The position numbers were made by a program, and so were the translations under genes. The notes under the pieces are model-generated. The model did not search any database and had not been told where the DNA came from. It saw only the letters and a list, made by a program, of their open reading frames with translations. 64,000 nucleotides of DNA from Sphingomonas parva (ex Maeng et al. 2020) (GTDB lineage Bacteria > Pseudomonadota > Alphaproteobacteria > Sphingomonadales > Sphingomonadaceae), in the NCBI RefSeq assembly GCF_004564275.1, contig NZ_SPDV01000010.1:62001-126000 (forward strand), written 5' to 3'. Positions 1 through 7,796 of the stretch are shown here, one piece after another. Position 1 is the first letter of the stretch. Every line of letters begins with the position of its first letter.

Positions 1-1
1 G

Positions 2-1666
2 TTCGTGGAGATCGAGGCCGAAGATGCCGCCTTCGCCGGCCGCGCGATCGGGCCCGATCGGACGTTCACGAGCCTGGCCGCCGAGGCCTCGGGTCGCCGC
101 GCCGTCCTGCTCGCCGGGCCGGACGACCATGTCGAATTCACCCTGCCCGCCCCCGCGAACGCCGTCATCGTCCGCGCCGCAATCCCGGACGGGCCGGGCG
201 GCGAAGGACGCGACGCCGCCCTCGCCGTTCACGTCGGCGAGGAGCGGATCGGCACCCTCGCCGTCACGTCGCGCTACGGCTGGTTCTACGGGCGCTATCC
301 GTTCACCAACAATCCGTCCGACGGCGCTGCGCACCATTTCTATGACGAGACGCGCCTGCTGCTTGGCCGCACGTTGCCCGCCGGCACCCAAATTCGCCTG
401 AGCATCGACCAGGCAGCGCCGGTGCCGTGGACCGTCGTCGACCTTGCCGATTTCGAACTGGTCGCGCCGCCCGCAACCGCGCCTGCCGATGCCCTCTCGA
501 TCCTGGCTTTCGGGGCCGACCCTTTCGGCGCGCGCGACTCGTCGACAGCGCTTGCCCAGGCGATCGCACAGGCGCGGCGACGCGGCGTGCCCGTCTGGAT
601 ACCGCCCGGCACCTTCCGGATCGACCGGCAGATCATCGTCGATCGGGTGACGATCGCCGGCGCGGGCTTATGGCATTCGGTGCTGCGCGGAAACGGAGTA
701 GGGCTCTACGGCCGCAAGGCGCCGCGCGGCTCGCGCCGGGTGGTTCTCCGCGACTTTGCGATCCTCGGCGAGGTCAAGGAGCGCGTCGACGCCCTGCAGC
801 GCGCGGGTGTCGGCGGGTCGCTCGGCGAGGGCTCCGAGCTGCGCAACCTGTGGCTGCAGCATCACAAGGTGGGAGTCTGGCTGGACGGGCCATTGCGCAG
901 CCTCGCCATTCGCGGCCTTCGCATCCTCGACAACACGGCGGACGGGCTCAACCTGCGGCGCGGCGTCAGCGACGCGGTGGTGGAAGGGAATTTCGTCCGC
1001 AACTCCGGCGACGACGGTCTCGCCGCCTGGTCGCACCGCGAGGCCAATCACAACCTCGCCTATCGCGACAATGTCGTCGTCGCGCCGGTCCTTGCCAACG
1101 GCATCGCCATCTACGGCGGCCGCGACATCAGCGTGACCGGCAATGTCGTCGCCGACAGCGTGACGCAAGGCGGGGGCATTCATCTCGGCAATCGCTTCGA
1201 CGCGGTGCCGCTCTCCGGCACCATCACGATTGCGGACAATCTCATCGTTCGCGGCGGCAGCTTCGATCCGAACTGGCGCTTCGGGGTGGGCGCATTGTGG
1301 CTCTATGCGCTCGACGCACCGATCAGGGCGTCGATTCGGCTGCGGAATATGCGCATCGTCGACAGCACCCTCCCCGCGCTGCAATTCATTGGTCAGCGGA
1401 TCGAGGGCGTGCAGGCCGAGAACGTCCATATCACGGGCGCCGCGGGCCACGCCTTGCAGCTGCAGTCGCCCGGCGCCGCCTCGTTCCAAGACGTCGCGGC
1501 GGTCGGCGTGCGGGGCGCCGGCATCCTGGCCTGCGGCGACGGCTTCAAACCGATCGATGCCGGCGGGAATTCTGGGTGGACGGAGAAGGCCGTGTCGCCC
1601 GATCAAGCCCTGCCGCTCGCCCCAGGCTTGCCGCGCGACTGCCGTGAGCAGAGCCTGGGCCAATAA
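2..1666 (+). CDS. GH87-like alpha-1,3-glucanase / mycodextranase (5' partial)
   Basis: The frame is open at the left edge, so the N-terminus (probably an export signal) is missing; the first in-frame start-like codon is GTG at 5. Counting from there, residues 1-150 look like a beta-sandwich carbohydrate-binding domain (begins VEIEAEDA). From about 165 a right-handed beta-helix follows, with a pectate-lyase-type opening and the segment AGAGLWHSVLRG. Two Asp motifs, TADGLNL (D313) and RNSGDDGLAAWS (D336, D337), have the 23/24-residue spacing I recall for the three catalytic Asp of GH87 enzymes. Seen: the fold pattern and the Asp residues. Inferred: endo-hydrolysis of alpha-1,3-linked glucan outside the cytoplasm. 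A related beta-helix hydrolase is the alternative. It converges on the next gene. Confidence 0.7.
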   Translation, partial: FVEIEAEDAAFAGRAIGPDRTFTSLAAEASGRRAVLLAGPDDHVEFTLPAPANAVIVRAAIPDGPGGEGRDAALAVHVGEERIGTLAVTSRYGWFYGRYPFTNNPSDGAAHHFYDETRLLLGRTLPAGTQIRLSIDQAAPVPWTVVDLADFELVAPPATAPADALSILAFGADPFGARDSSTALAQAIAQARRRGVPVWIPPGTFRIDRQIIVDRVTIAGAGLWHSVLRGNGVGLYGRKAPRGSRRVVLRDFAILGEVKERVDALQRAGVGGSLGEGSELRNLWLQHHKVGVWLDGPLRSLAIRGLRILDNTADGLNLRRGVSDAVVEGNFVRNSGDDGLAAWSHREANHNLAYRDNVVVAPVLANGIAIYGGRDISVTGNVVADSVTQGGGIHLGNRFDAVPLSGTITIADNLIVRGGSFDPNWRFGVGALWLYALDAPIRASIRLRNMRIVDSTLPALQFIGQRIEGVQAENVHITGAAGHALQLQSPGAASFQDVAAVGVRGAGILACGDGFKPIDAGGNSGWTEKAVSPDQALPLAPGLPRDCREQSLGQ

Positions 1667-1684
1667 CGATGCAGACGCCGGGCT

Positions 1685-2383
1685 TCAGGGAAGAAAGACG
1701 AACCGCTGGGTCAGGCGCGGGCTGCTGAACCGCGCCTCGCCGCGGATCCAGTCCCCGTCGATTTCGGCGGAATGCGGCACGAAGCCCGGGTAGATCGCCA
1801 TCCGATTATAAGCCGGAGCGATCCGATCGAGGAGCTCGAAGCTCTCGTTGCCCGAAACCGGATAGCCCTGGCCGCTCGGCGCGATCGCCGGCCCCTTCTG
1901 GTTGAAGAACAAGGTCCCGCCGCGCGGCTCGGGGTTCAGATAGACGAGCCCGAAGATGGGCACTGGATCGACATGGGGGAGCTGCTGCACCGGATGCAGC
2001 GCGTCGGGGTGCACGTCCACCACCGCGAAATCGGTGTGAAGCTGCCGGATCGACGAGAGGCGGCCGCCTTCATGCTGGATTAGCGGCACCCGCGGCAGAT
2101 AATGGTCGTTGACGAGGCGCAGAACGTCGGCGCGAACGGCTGCCAGCGAGCGGTTCGGCTCAGGGATGGAGGCGACTCTCCCCGGATAGGGATAAGGCGG
2201 CGGCGCATAAGAGAGCCCAAGGGCGACTTCCCGGATTGCCTCCGGCTGAGCATAGAAATTGTCGACGATGACGACCGGCACGACCCCCGCCAGCAGCTCG
2301 AACCGGGCCGTCGCGTGCGGTGAGATCGCGAAAAGGTTTTCTTCCAAAACCATCGGGTGCGGATAGCCGCCGGTAGCGACCAC
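1685..2383 (-). CDS. DUF6445-family protein, 2OG-Fe(II) oxygenase-like
   Basis: A 232-residue soluble protein without a signal peptide. It resembles the DUF6445 family, often found near TonB receptors and tryptophan-halogenase-like genes in sphingomonads and caulobacters (recalled knowledge). An HxD pair (LPHVDP) is followed about 70 residues later by a His (GFVPHSAEI) and then basic residues, the facial-triad layout of Fe(II)/2-oxoglutarate dioxygenases. The C-terminus ends RLTQRFVFLP. The start is uncertain: GTG at 2383 gives the longest frame, and ATG at 2353 (MVLEENLF) is equally possible; neither has a clear ribosome-binding site. The substrate is unknown. It lies between two glycosidases but shares no operon with them. 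Confidence 0.65.
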   Translation of the reverse strand: MVATGGYPHPMVLEENLFAISPHATARFELLAGVVPVVIVDNFYAQPEAIREVALGLSYAPPPYPYPGRVASIPEPNRSLAAVRADVLRLVNDHYLPRVPLIQHEGGRLSSIRQLHTDFAVVDVHPDALHPVQQLPHVDPVPIFGLVYLNPEPRGGTLFFNQKGPAIAPSGQGYPVSGNESFELLDRIAPAYNRMAIYPGFVPHSAEIDGDWIRGEARFSSPRLTQRFVFLP

Positions 2384-2496
2384 CGCAACCGAGGCGCGGC
2401 GACCGGACCGGCATTTCCGCCGGTCGCCATCGCCGCCTAGGAATGACCTCGTGCAGCCCGGGCTTGCCCGACCGGGCGCAGGCGCGCTCCCGGTGA

Positions 2497-4947
2497 TCAG
2501 TCCTCGACGACGAGCTTCGCGCTCTTCAGCTCGGCCGAGTTCGGACCTGCCGAGATGGTGAAGCTGCCGGGCTCCACCACCTTCTTCATCTCGCGGTTCC
2601 AGAAGGCGAGATCGTCCGGCTTCAGCTCGAAGGTGACGGTGCGGCGCTCGCCGGGCTTCAGCGTCACTCGCTCGAACCGCTTCAGCTCGATCACCGGCCG
2701 CGTCACCGACGCTTCGTCGTCGCGCACGTAGAGCTGCACGACCTCGTCGCCCGCGCGCCTGCCGGTGTTGGCGACGTCGACGCTGACCCGCACGTTGCGC
2801 CCCATCTTGACCCGTGCATCGGCGAGCCGCGGCGCCGACATGGAGAAGCTGGTGTAGGAGAGGCCGTAGCCGAACGGATAGAGCGGCTTGGTCGTCTCGA
2901 ACAGATAGCCGCGGCGCGCGGTCGGCTTGTGATTGTAGTAGATCGGCAGCTGGCCGACGTTTCGGGCGATCGAGACCGGCAGCTTCCCGCCCGGGTTGAC
3001 TCGGCCGAACAGGACGTCGGCCACCGCATGTCCGGTCTCCTGGCCGAGGTACCAGCCCTCGATCAGCGCCGGCGCATTCTCGGCGAGGTAATTCACCGAG
3101 AGCGGACGGCCGTTGAGCAGCAGGACCACCGTCGGCTTGCCGAGCGCGAACACGGCGCGGGCGAGTTCCTCCTGCTGGCCGATCAGGTCGAGCGACGCGC
3201 GGTCGCCGAGATGCGCGTCCGCCCAGGCCTCGCGGCTGGTCTGCTCGTTGTCGCCGAGCACCATCACCACGACGTCCGCTTTGCGCGCGGTCTCGACCGC
3301 CTCGGCGATCAGGCGGCGATTCTCCTCGGCGGGCACGAGGTCGACAGCGTCGGCGGACCAGGAGCGGCTGCGCGTGATCCGCACCGCCTCGGCATAATCG
3401 ACGGCGAACCTGCCCTGCCCTTCCTTCTGCAGCCCCTCGAGCACGCTGACGACGTGACGCGGCACGTCCGAATAACCGCCGATCGGCGTGTCGCGGGCAT
3501 GGGTGCCGAGCACCGCGAGCCGCTTGATCTTGCCGGCGTCGAGCGGCAGCACGCCCTTGTCGTTCTTGAGCAGCACCATCGCGCGCTGCGCGGCTTCACG
3601 CGCGAGCGCGACCGCGTCCGGCGTCGCCGTCTTCGCGTCTGCGCTCGCCGCGTCGACATAGGGGTTTTCGAACAACCCGGCCTGAAACTTCATGGTCAGG
3701 ATCCGGCGAACCGCATCATCGATCAGCGCCTGCGGAACCCGGCCGCTGCGGACGAGCTCGGGCAGGTGATTGTAGGCCTCTCCGTCGGGTGTCTCCGCAT
3801 CGACGCCGGCCTTGATTGCCATCTCCGCCGCAACCCTGAGATCGTCGGTCATCCGGTGACGGCCGATCAGCTCCTTGATCGCGAAATAATCGCTGATCAC
3901 CGCGCCCTTGAAGCCCCACTCGCCGCGCAGCACGTCGGTCAGCAGCCACTTGTTGGTGTGCGACGGGATGCCGTCGATCTCGTTGTACGACGCCATCACC
4001 GACAGCACCGGAAGCTCCTTCACCGCGCGCTCGAACGGCGGGAAGAAATTGGACCGGAGATTGCGCTCCGAGACATCAGCCGGGCCGACGTTGGTGCCGT
4101 TCTCCGGCTGACCGTGGCCGGTGAGGTGCTTCAGCGTGACGAACACCTTGTCCTTGGCGAGCGGCAGCATCGTCCCCTGAAATCCGCGGATCACCGCGAG
4201 GCCCATGGTGCCGACGAGATAGGGATCCTCGCCATAGGTTTCCTCGATCCGGCCCCAGCGGGGATCACGGGCGACGTCGACCACCGGCGCGAGCGCCAGG
4301 TTCGCGCCGGCCGCGCGCATCTCACGCGAGGCCACGGAGAAGACACGCTCGAGCAGCTGAGGGTCCCATGTGCTGGCGAGGCCGATCGACTGCGGGAAGC
4401 TGGTGGCGCCGCGCGCGACGTAGCCGTGCAGCGCCTCCTCGTGCAGCAGCAGCGGAATGCCGAGGCGAGTCTTCTCGACGGCCCAGCGCTGCGCGGCATT
4501 GGCATATTCGGCGGTCTGGCGCGCCGTCCGGTTGACGGCGGCGGCGGTCGCGCCGGCAGCGCCGGCGCCGCCCGGCGCATTCTCCGCCTTCACGCCGCGA
4601 AAGTCGTACGGGCGCGAAATCTGGCCGAGCCCGTGCGGGAAATTCCGGGAGGCTTCGGCCGGCGAGAAATCGCCGCGGTCGGTCTGGATCTTGTCCTTGT
4701 GCTCCCAGATCGCGACCATCTGCGCGACCTTCTCCTCGAGCGTCATGCGCTGGAGAAGATCCTCCACGCGGCGGCCGACCGGTTGCGAGGGATCCTTGTA
4801 GAGCGGCCGCTCCGCAGAGGCTCTCGTCGGCGCGGGCTGGGCGGCAGCGCTCGACAGCGACGCCGTGGCGGCGCCGACAAGGAGGCCGATAGCCGCGATC
4901 CTCGCGGCGGTACGAAGGCTGGCGGCACGCCCCGGAATGCTGGTCAT
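2497..4947 (-). CDS. Exported GH3 beta-glycosidase (beta-xylosidase/beta-glucosidase type)
   Basis: An 816-residue glycoside hydrolase family 3 protein. It has a signal peptide (residues 1-35, ending near SSAAAQ), the (beta/alpha)8 domain, the alpha/beta sandwich domain and a C-terminal fibronectin-III-like domain (about 700-816). The nucleophile motif VISDYF places the catalytic Asp at about D353; KHLTGHGQPENGTN is the conserved substrate-binding stretch. I chose ATG 4947 because AGAGGAAG precedes it; a longer frame to 4989 would bury the signal peptide. The likely role is trimming xylo- or gluco-oligosaccharides in the periplasm. The gene is transcribed away from the LacI gene at 5116, and an operator-like palindrome lies 55 bp upstream. 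Exact sugar specificity cannot be read from the sequence. Confidence 0.9.
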   Translation of the reverse strand: MTSIPGRAASLRTAARIAAIGLLVGAATASLSSAAAQPAPTRASAERPLYKDPSQPVGRRVEDLLQRMTLEEKVAQMVAIWEHKDKIQTDRGDFSPAEASRNFPHGLGQISRPYDFRGVKAENAPGGAGAAGATAAAVNRTARQTAEYANAAQRWAVEKTRLGIPLLLHEEALHGYVARGATSFPQSIGLASTWDPQLLERVFSVASREMRAAGANLALAPVVDVARDPRWGRIEETYGEDPYLVGTMGLAVIRGFQGTMLPLAKDKVFVTLKHLTGHGQPENGTNVGPADVSERNLRSNFFPPFERAVKELPVLSVMASYNEIDGIPSHTNKWLLTDVLRGEWGFKGAVISDYFAIKELIGRHRMTDDLRVAAEMAIKAGVDAETPDGEAYNHLPELVRSGRVPQALIDDAVRRILTMKFQAGLFENPYVDAASADAKTATPDAVALAREAAQRAMVLLKNDKGVLPLDAGKIKRLAVLGTHARDTPIGGYSDVPRHVVSVLEGLQKEGQGRFAVDYAEAVRITRSRSWSADAVDLVPAEENRRLIAEAVETARKADVVVMVLGDNEQTSREAWADAHLGDRASLDLIGQQEELARAVFALGKPTVVLLLNGRPLSVNYLAENAPALIEGWYLGQETGHAVADVLFGRVNPGGKLPVSIARNVGQLPIYYNHKPTARRGYLFETTKPLYPFGYGLSYTSFSMSAPRLADARVKMGRNVRVSVDVANTGRRAGDEVVQLYVRDDEASVTRPVIELKRFERVTLKPGERRTVTFELKPDDLAFWNREMKKVVEPGSFTISAGPNSAELKSAKLVVED

Positions 4948-5001
4948 CTTCCTCTCCCGCTGGAGCCGGTCCGATGCCTCGGCCGACATTCTCCTCGCTT
5001 A

Positions 5002-5015
5002 TGGTAGCGCTATCA
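5002..5015. promoter_or_regulatory. LacI-type operator, TGGTAGCGCTATCA
   Basis: A 14-bp inverted repeat with a central CG, imperfect at one pair (GGT against ATC). It lies between the divergent GH3 gene (start 4947) and LacI gene (start 5116). It is nearly identical to the perfect palindrome at 19145-19160 before xylX, so both probably bind the same LacI-family repressor. Confidence 0.65.
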
Positions 5016-5115
5016 CTGAAGTGACACGCGCGCTTCGGCGGGTCAACGGCCATGGGTGAGTTCCAGTTTGCAATGGCCTGAGGAGGGTCATAGGCTCGCC
5101 CACAAAGGGGACGAG

Positions 5116-6225
5116 ATGAACAAGCCAACCCGCCGAAGCCGTGGCACCGTGACGATCGAGGATGTCGCCCGCGCCGCGGGCGTCTCCGCCATGACGGTGT
5201 CCCGGGTGATCAACGGCGGCAAGAACGTCCGCGAGAGCACACGCGCCTCCGTGCTCGAAGCCGTGAACAGGCTCAACTACACGCCGAACACCGCCGCGCG
5301 TAACCTCGCCGCCGGCGAGGCGACCCACATCGGCCTGCTCTACGCGAACCCTTCTGCGGCCTATCTCAGCCTGTTCCTGATCGGAGCGCTCGAAGCCGCT
5401 CGGCGGGCAGGCTGCCATCTCGTCATCGAGAGCTGCGAGTCCGAGGACGGCGGCGAGCAGGCGGAGCTCATCCGACGCTTCGTGACCAGCGACGTCGAGG
5501 GAGTGATCCTCCCGCCGCCGCTTTCGGAGTCGCAGCCGATCATGGCCGAGCTGCGCCAGATGGGCATCCCGTTCGTCACGGTGGCGATGGGCGTCCCGGA
5601 CCACGACAATCCGAACATCAAGATCGACGATTTCACCGCCGCGGCCGAGATCACCCGTCACCTGCTGAGCCTCGGCCATCGCCGCCTCGGCATGATCAAG
5701 GGCCACCCCAACCATATCGCCAGCCACGATCGCGAGCGCGGCTTCCTCGCGGCGCTCGCCGAATACGGCGTTGCCGCCGAAGAGGCGACGATCGAGCAGG
5801 GCTATTTCACCTATCGCTCGGGGCTCACCGCCGCCGAAAGGCTGCTGGCACGGGCGGAGCCGCCGACCGCGATTTTCGCCGCCAACGACGACATGGCTGC
5901 GGCGACGATCAGCGTCGCGCACCGGCGTGGGCTGACGGTCCCGGGCGACCTCAGCGTCGTCGGCTTCGACGATACGTCGCTCGCCACCTCCGTCTGGCCG
6001 GAGCTGACCACTGTGCGCCAGCCGATCTCCAGCATGGCCGCGTCGGCGCTCGAGCTGTTGCTCGTCGACATCCGGGCCCGCCGCGGCGGCGGCAGGAGCG
6101 AGGTGAACGAGAAGGTGCTGGAGCACGAGCTCGTGCTGCGGGAGTCGGCCGGACCACCGTCCGTGTCCTGGCAGAGCCGGGGGCGATTGCAGGCGCCGGC
6201 CGCGTCCGCGGGGCAGCGCGCCTGA
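5116..6225 (+). CDS. LacI-family transcriptional regulator of xylose/xylan genes (XylR-like)
   Basis: A 369-residue repressor. The N-terminal LacI helix-turn-helix (residues 10-35, recognition helix VSAMTVSRVINGG) and hinge (RNLAAG, with the Leu that enters the DNA minor groove) are followed by a periplasmic-binding-protein-like sensor domain with the typical segments GLLYANPS, FAANDDMAAATI and VVGFDDT. ATG 5116 fits the family and has AAAGGGGA upstream; the frame also opens at 5056, which would add 20 unrelated residues. It sits between a GH3 gene and xylE-xylD. Palindromes of one class precede the GH3, xylE and xylX units, which makes this the best candidate for their repressor, with xylose or a xylose derivative as inducer (inference). 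Confidence 0.85.
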   Translation: MNKPTRRSRGTVTIEDVARAAGVSAMTVSRVINGGKNVRESTRASVLEAVNRLNYTPNTAARNLAAGEATHIGLLYANPSAAYLSLFLIGALEAARRAGCHLVIESCESEDGGEQAELIRRFVTSDVEGVILPPPLSESQPIMAELRQMGIPFVTVAMGVPDHDNPNIKIDDFTAAAEITRHLLSLGHRRLGMIKGHPNHIASHDRERGFLAALAEYGVAAEEATIEQGYFTYRSGLTAAERLLARAEPPTAIFAANDDMAAATISVAHRRGLTVPGDLSVVGFDDTSLATSVWPELTTVRQPISSMAASALELLLVDIRARRGGGRSEVNEKVLEHELVLRESAGPPSVSWQSRGRLQAPAASAGQRA

Positions 6226-6255
6226 CCACGGATTTTCCGCTTGGGATTTCGTCAC

Positions 6256-6269
6256 CGTTACCGCTAACA
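6256..6269. promoter_or_regulatory. Possible LacI-type operator before xylE
   Basis: The stretch contains GTTACCGCTAAC, an inverted repeat with GTTA/TAAC arms and a central CG, 52-65 bp upstream of the xylE start. It matches the xylX operator at 10 of 14 positions. It is weaker than the other sites, so assignment to the same regulator is tentative. Confidence 0.5.
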
Positions 6270-6320
6270 TCCGCCGACAAAAATGACCCGGGGGACTCCG
6301 GGAAGAGGGAGGATCAGCGA

Positions 6321-7724
6321 ATGACCGAAGCAAGCCCGGCCCGGGCGAACATGGGTTTCATCGGCGCGATCGTGGCCGTGGCGACGATCGGCGGCCTGTT
6401 GTTCGGCTATGACAGCGGCGCCGTGAACGGCACGCAGGAAGGCCTCAAGCAGGCGTTCCAGCTGAGCGAGGGCGGTCTCGGCTTCACCGTGGGTTCGCTT
6501 CTGATCGGCTGCTTCATCGGCGCGTTCCTTGCCGGTCGCCTCGCCGACCTGATGGGCCGCCGCAACGTGATGATGCTCGCCGCCCTCCTGTTCCTGGTCG
6601 GCGCGCTCATTCAGGGCTTCGCGCACGAGCAGGCGATCTTCGTCGTCGCCCGCATCCTCGGCGGAATGGCGGTCGGCGCCGCCAGCGTCCTCTCGCCTGC
6701 CTACATTTCCGAGGTCGCACCGGCGAGCATCCGCGGCCGGATGACCACCGTGCAGCAGATCATGATCATCACCGGCCTGACCGCGGCGTTCGTGGTGAAC
6801 TATTTCCTCGCCGCCGCAGCGGGCGAATCCACGGCAAGCTTCTGGGGCGGAATCGAGGCGTGGCGCTGGATGTACCTGATGCAGGCGATCCCCGCGGCGG
6901 TGTTCCTCGTCGCGCTGCTGTTCATCCCGGAGAGCCCCCGCTACCTCGTCTCCAAGGGGCGGGACGAGAAGGCGCGCGACGTGCTCACCGCGCTGTTCGG
7001 CGCCGACGTCGCTCGCGCCAAGCTGGAGGAGATCCGTGCGAGCTTCAGCGCCGATCACCGCCCGCGGCTCAGCGATCTCAAGGCGCCCGGCGGCGGCATT
7101 CGCCCGATCGTCTGGGCGGGCCTGCTGCTCGCCGTTTTCCAGCAGCTCGTCGGCATCAACGTGATCTTCTATTACGGCGCGACGCTCTGGCAGCTCGCCG
7201 GCTTCACCGAGGATCAGTCGCTCCAGATCAACATCGTCTCGGGCGCGGTCTCGATCGCGGCCTGCTTCGTCACCGTCGCGCTGGTCGACAAGATCGGCCG
7301 CAAGCCGCTGCTGCTGATCGGATCGGCCGGCATGGCCGTGACCCTGTTCGCCTTGGTCTATGCCTTCGCCAACGGCACGCTCGACGCGGAGGGCAACCTG
7401 CAGCTTTCCAGCAGCCTCGGTACGCTCGCGCTGGTCGCGGCGAACCTCTACGTGATCTTCTTCAACGTCAGCTGGGGCCCGATCATGTGGGTCATGCTGG
7501 GCGAAATGTTCCCGAACCAGATCCGCGGGTCCGCGCTGGCGGTGTGCGGCTTCGCCCAGTGGTTCTCCAACTATCTGATCGCGCAGACCTTCCCGATCAT
7601 GGCGGGATGGAGCCTGGCGGGCAGCTACACCTTCTACGCCGTGTCCGCGGTGATCAGCTTCTTCCTCGTGCAGAAGTTCATCCACGAGACCAAGGGCAAG
7701 GAGCTGGAGCAGATGGAAGGCTGA
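6321..7724 (+). CDS. xylE: Sugar porter, MFS superfamily (xylose:H+ symporter type)
   Basis: A 467-residue inner-membrane protein with twelve predicted membrane segments and sugar-porter signatures: GGLLFGYDSGAVNG in TM1, GRLADLMGRR in the TM2-3 loop, PESPRYLVSKGR before the central loop, QQLVGINVIFYYG in TM7 and PNQIRGSALA near TM10. A purine-rich GGGAAGAGGGAGGA precedes the ATG. It is followed by xylD and preceded by the LacI gene, so xylose uptake is the likely role; sugar specificity rests on context. A weak operator-like palindrome lies upstream. Confidence 0.87.
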   Translation: MTEASPARANMGFIGAIVAVATIGGLLFGYDSGAVNGTQEGLKQAFQLSEGGLGFTVGSLLIGCFIGAFLAGRLADLMGRRNVMMLAALLFLVGALIQGFAHEQAIFVVARILGGMAVGAASVLSPAYISEVAPASIRGRMTTVQQIMIITGLTAAFVVNYFLAAAAGESTASFWGGIEAWRWMYLMQAIPAAVFLVALLFIPESPRYLVSKGRDEKARDVLTALFGADVARAKLEEIRASFSADHRPRLSDLKAPGGGIRPIVWAGLLLAVFQQLVGINVIFYYGATLWQLAGFTEDQSLQINIVSGAVSIAACFVTVALVDKIGRKPLLLIGSAGMAVTLFALVYAFANGTLDAEGNLQLSSSLGTLALVAANLYVIFFNVSWGPIMWVMLGEMFPNQIRGSALAVCGFAQWFSNYLIAQTFPIMAGWSLAGSYTFYAVSAVISFFLVQKFIHETKGKELEQMEG

Positions 7725-7747
7725 CAGCCCTCCACCCAGAGCCTAAC

Positions 7748-7780
7748 GGGGGCGCGGCCGTTCCGGCGGTTCGCGCCCCC
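7748..7780 (+). other. Intercistronic stem-loop between xylE and xylD
   Basis: GGGGGCGCG (7748-7756) pairs perfectly with CGCGCCCCC (7772-7780) around a 15-nt loop. There is no T-run, so it is unlikely to be a full terminator. A role in mRNA processing or in setting the xylE/xylD ratio is possible but not shown. Confidence 0.5.
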
Positions 7781-7796
7781 ATTCCATCCGGAGACG

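Noticed and set aside
2929-5007. Very long plus-strand frame (692 codons) opposite the first GH3 gene
   Set aside because: An antisense shadow typical of high-GC DNA; it shows no recognisable domains, while the minus strand encodes a complete GH3 enzyme.
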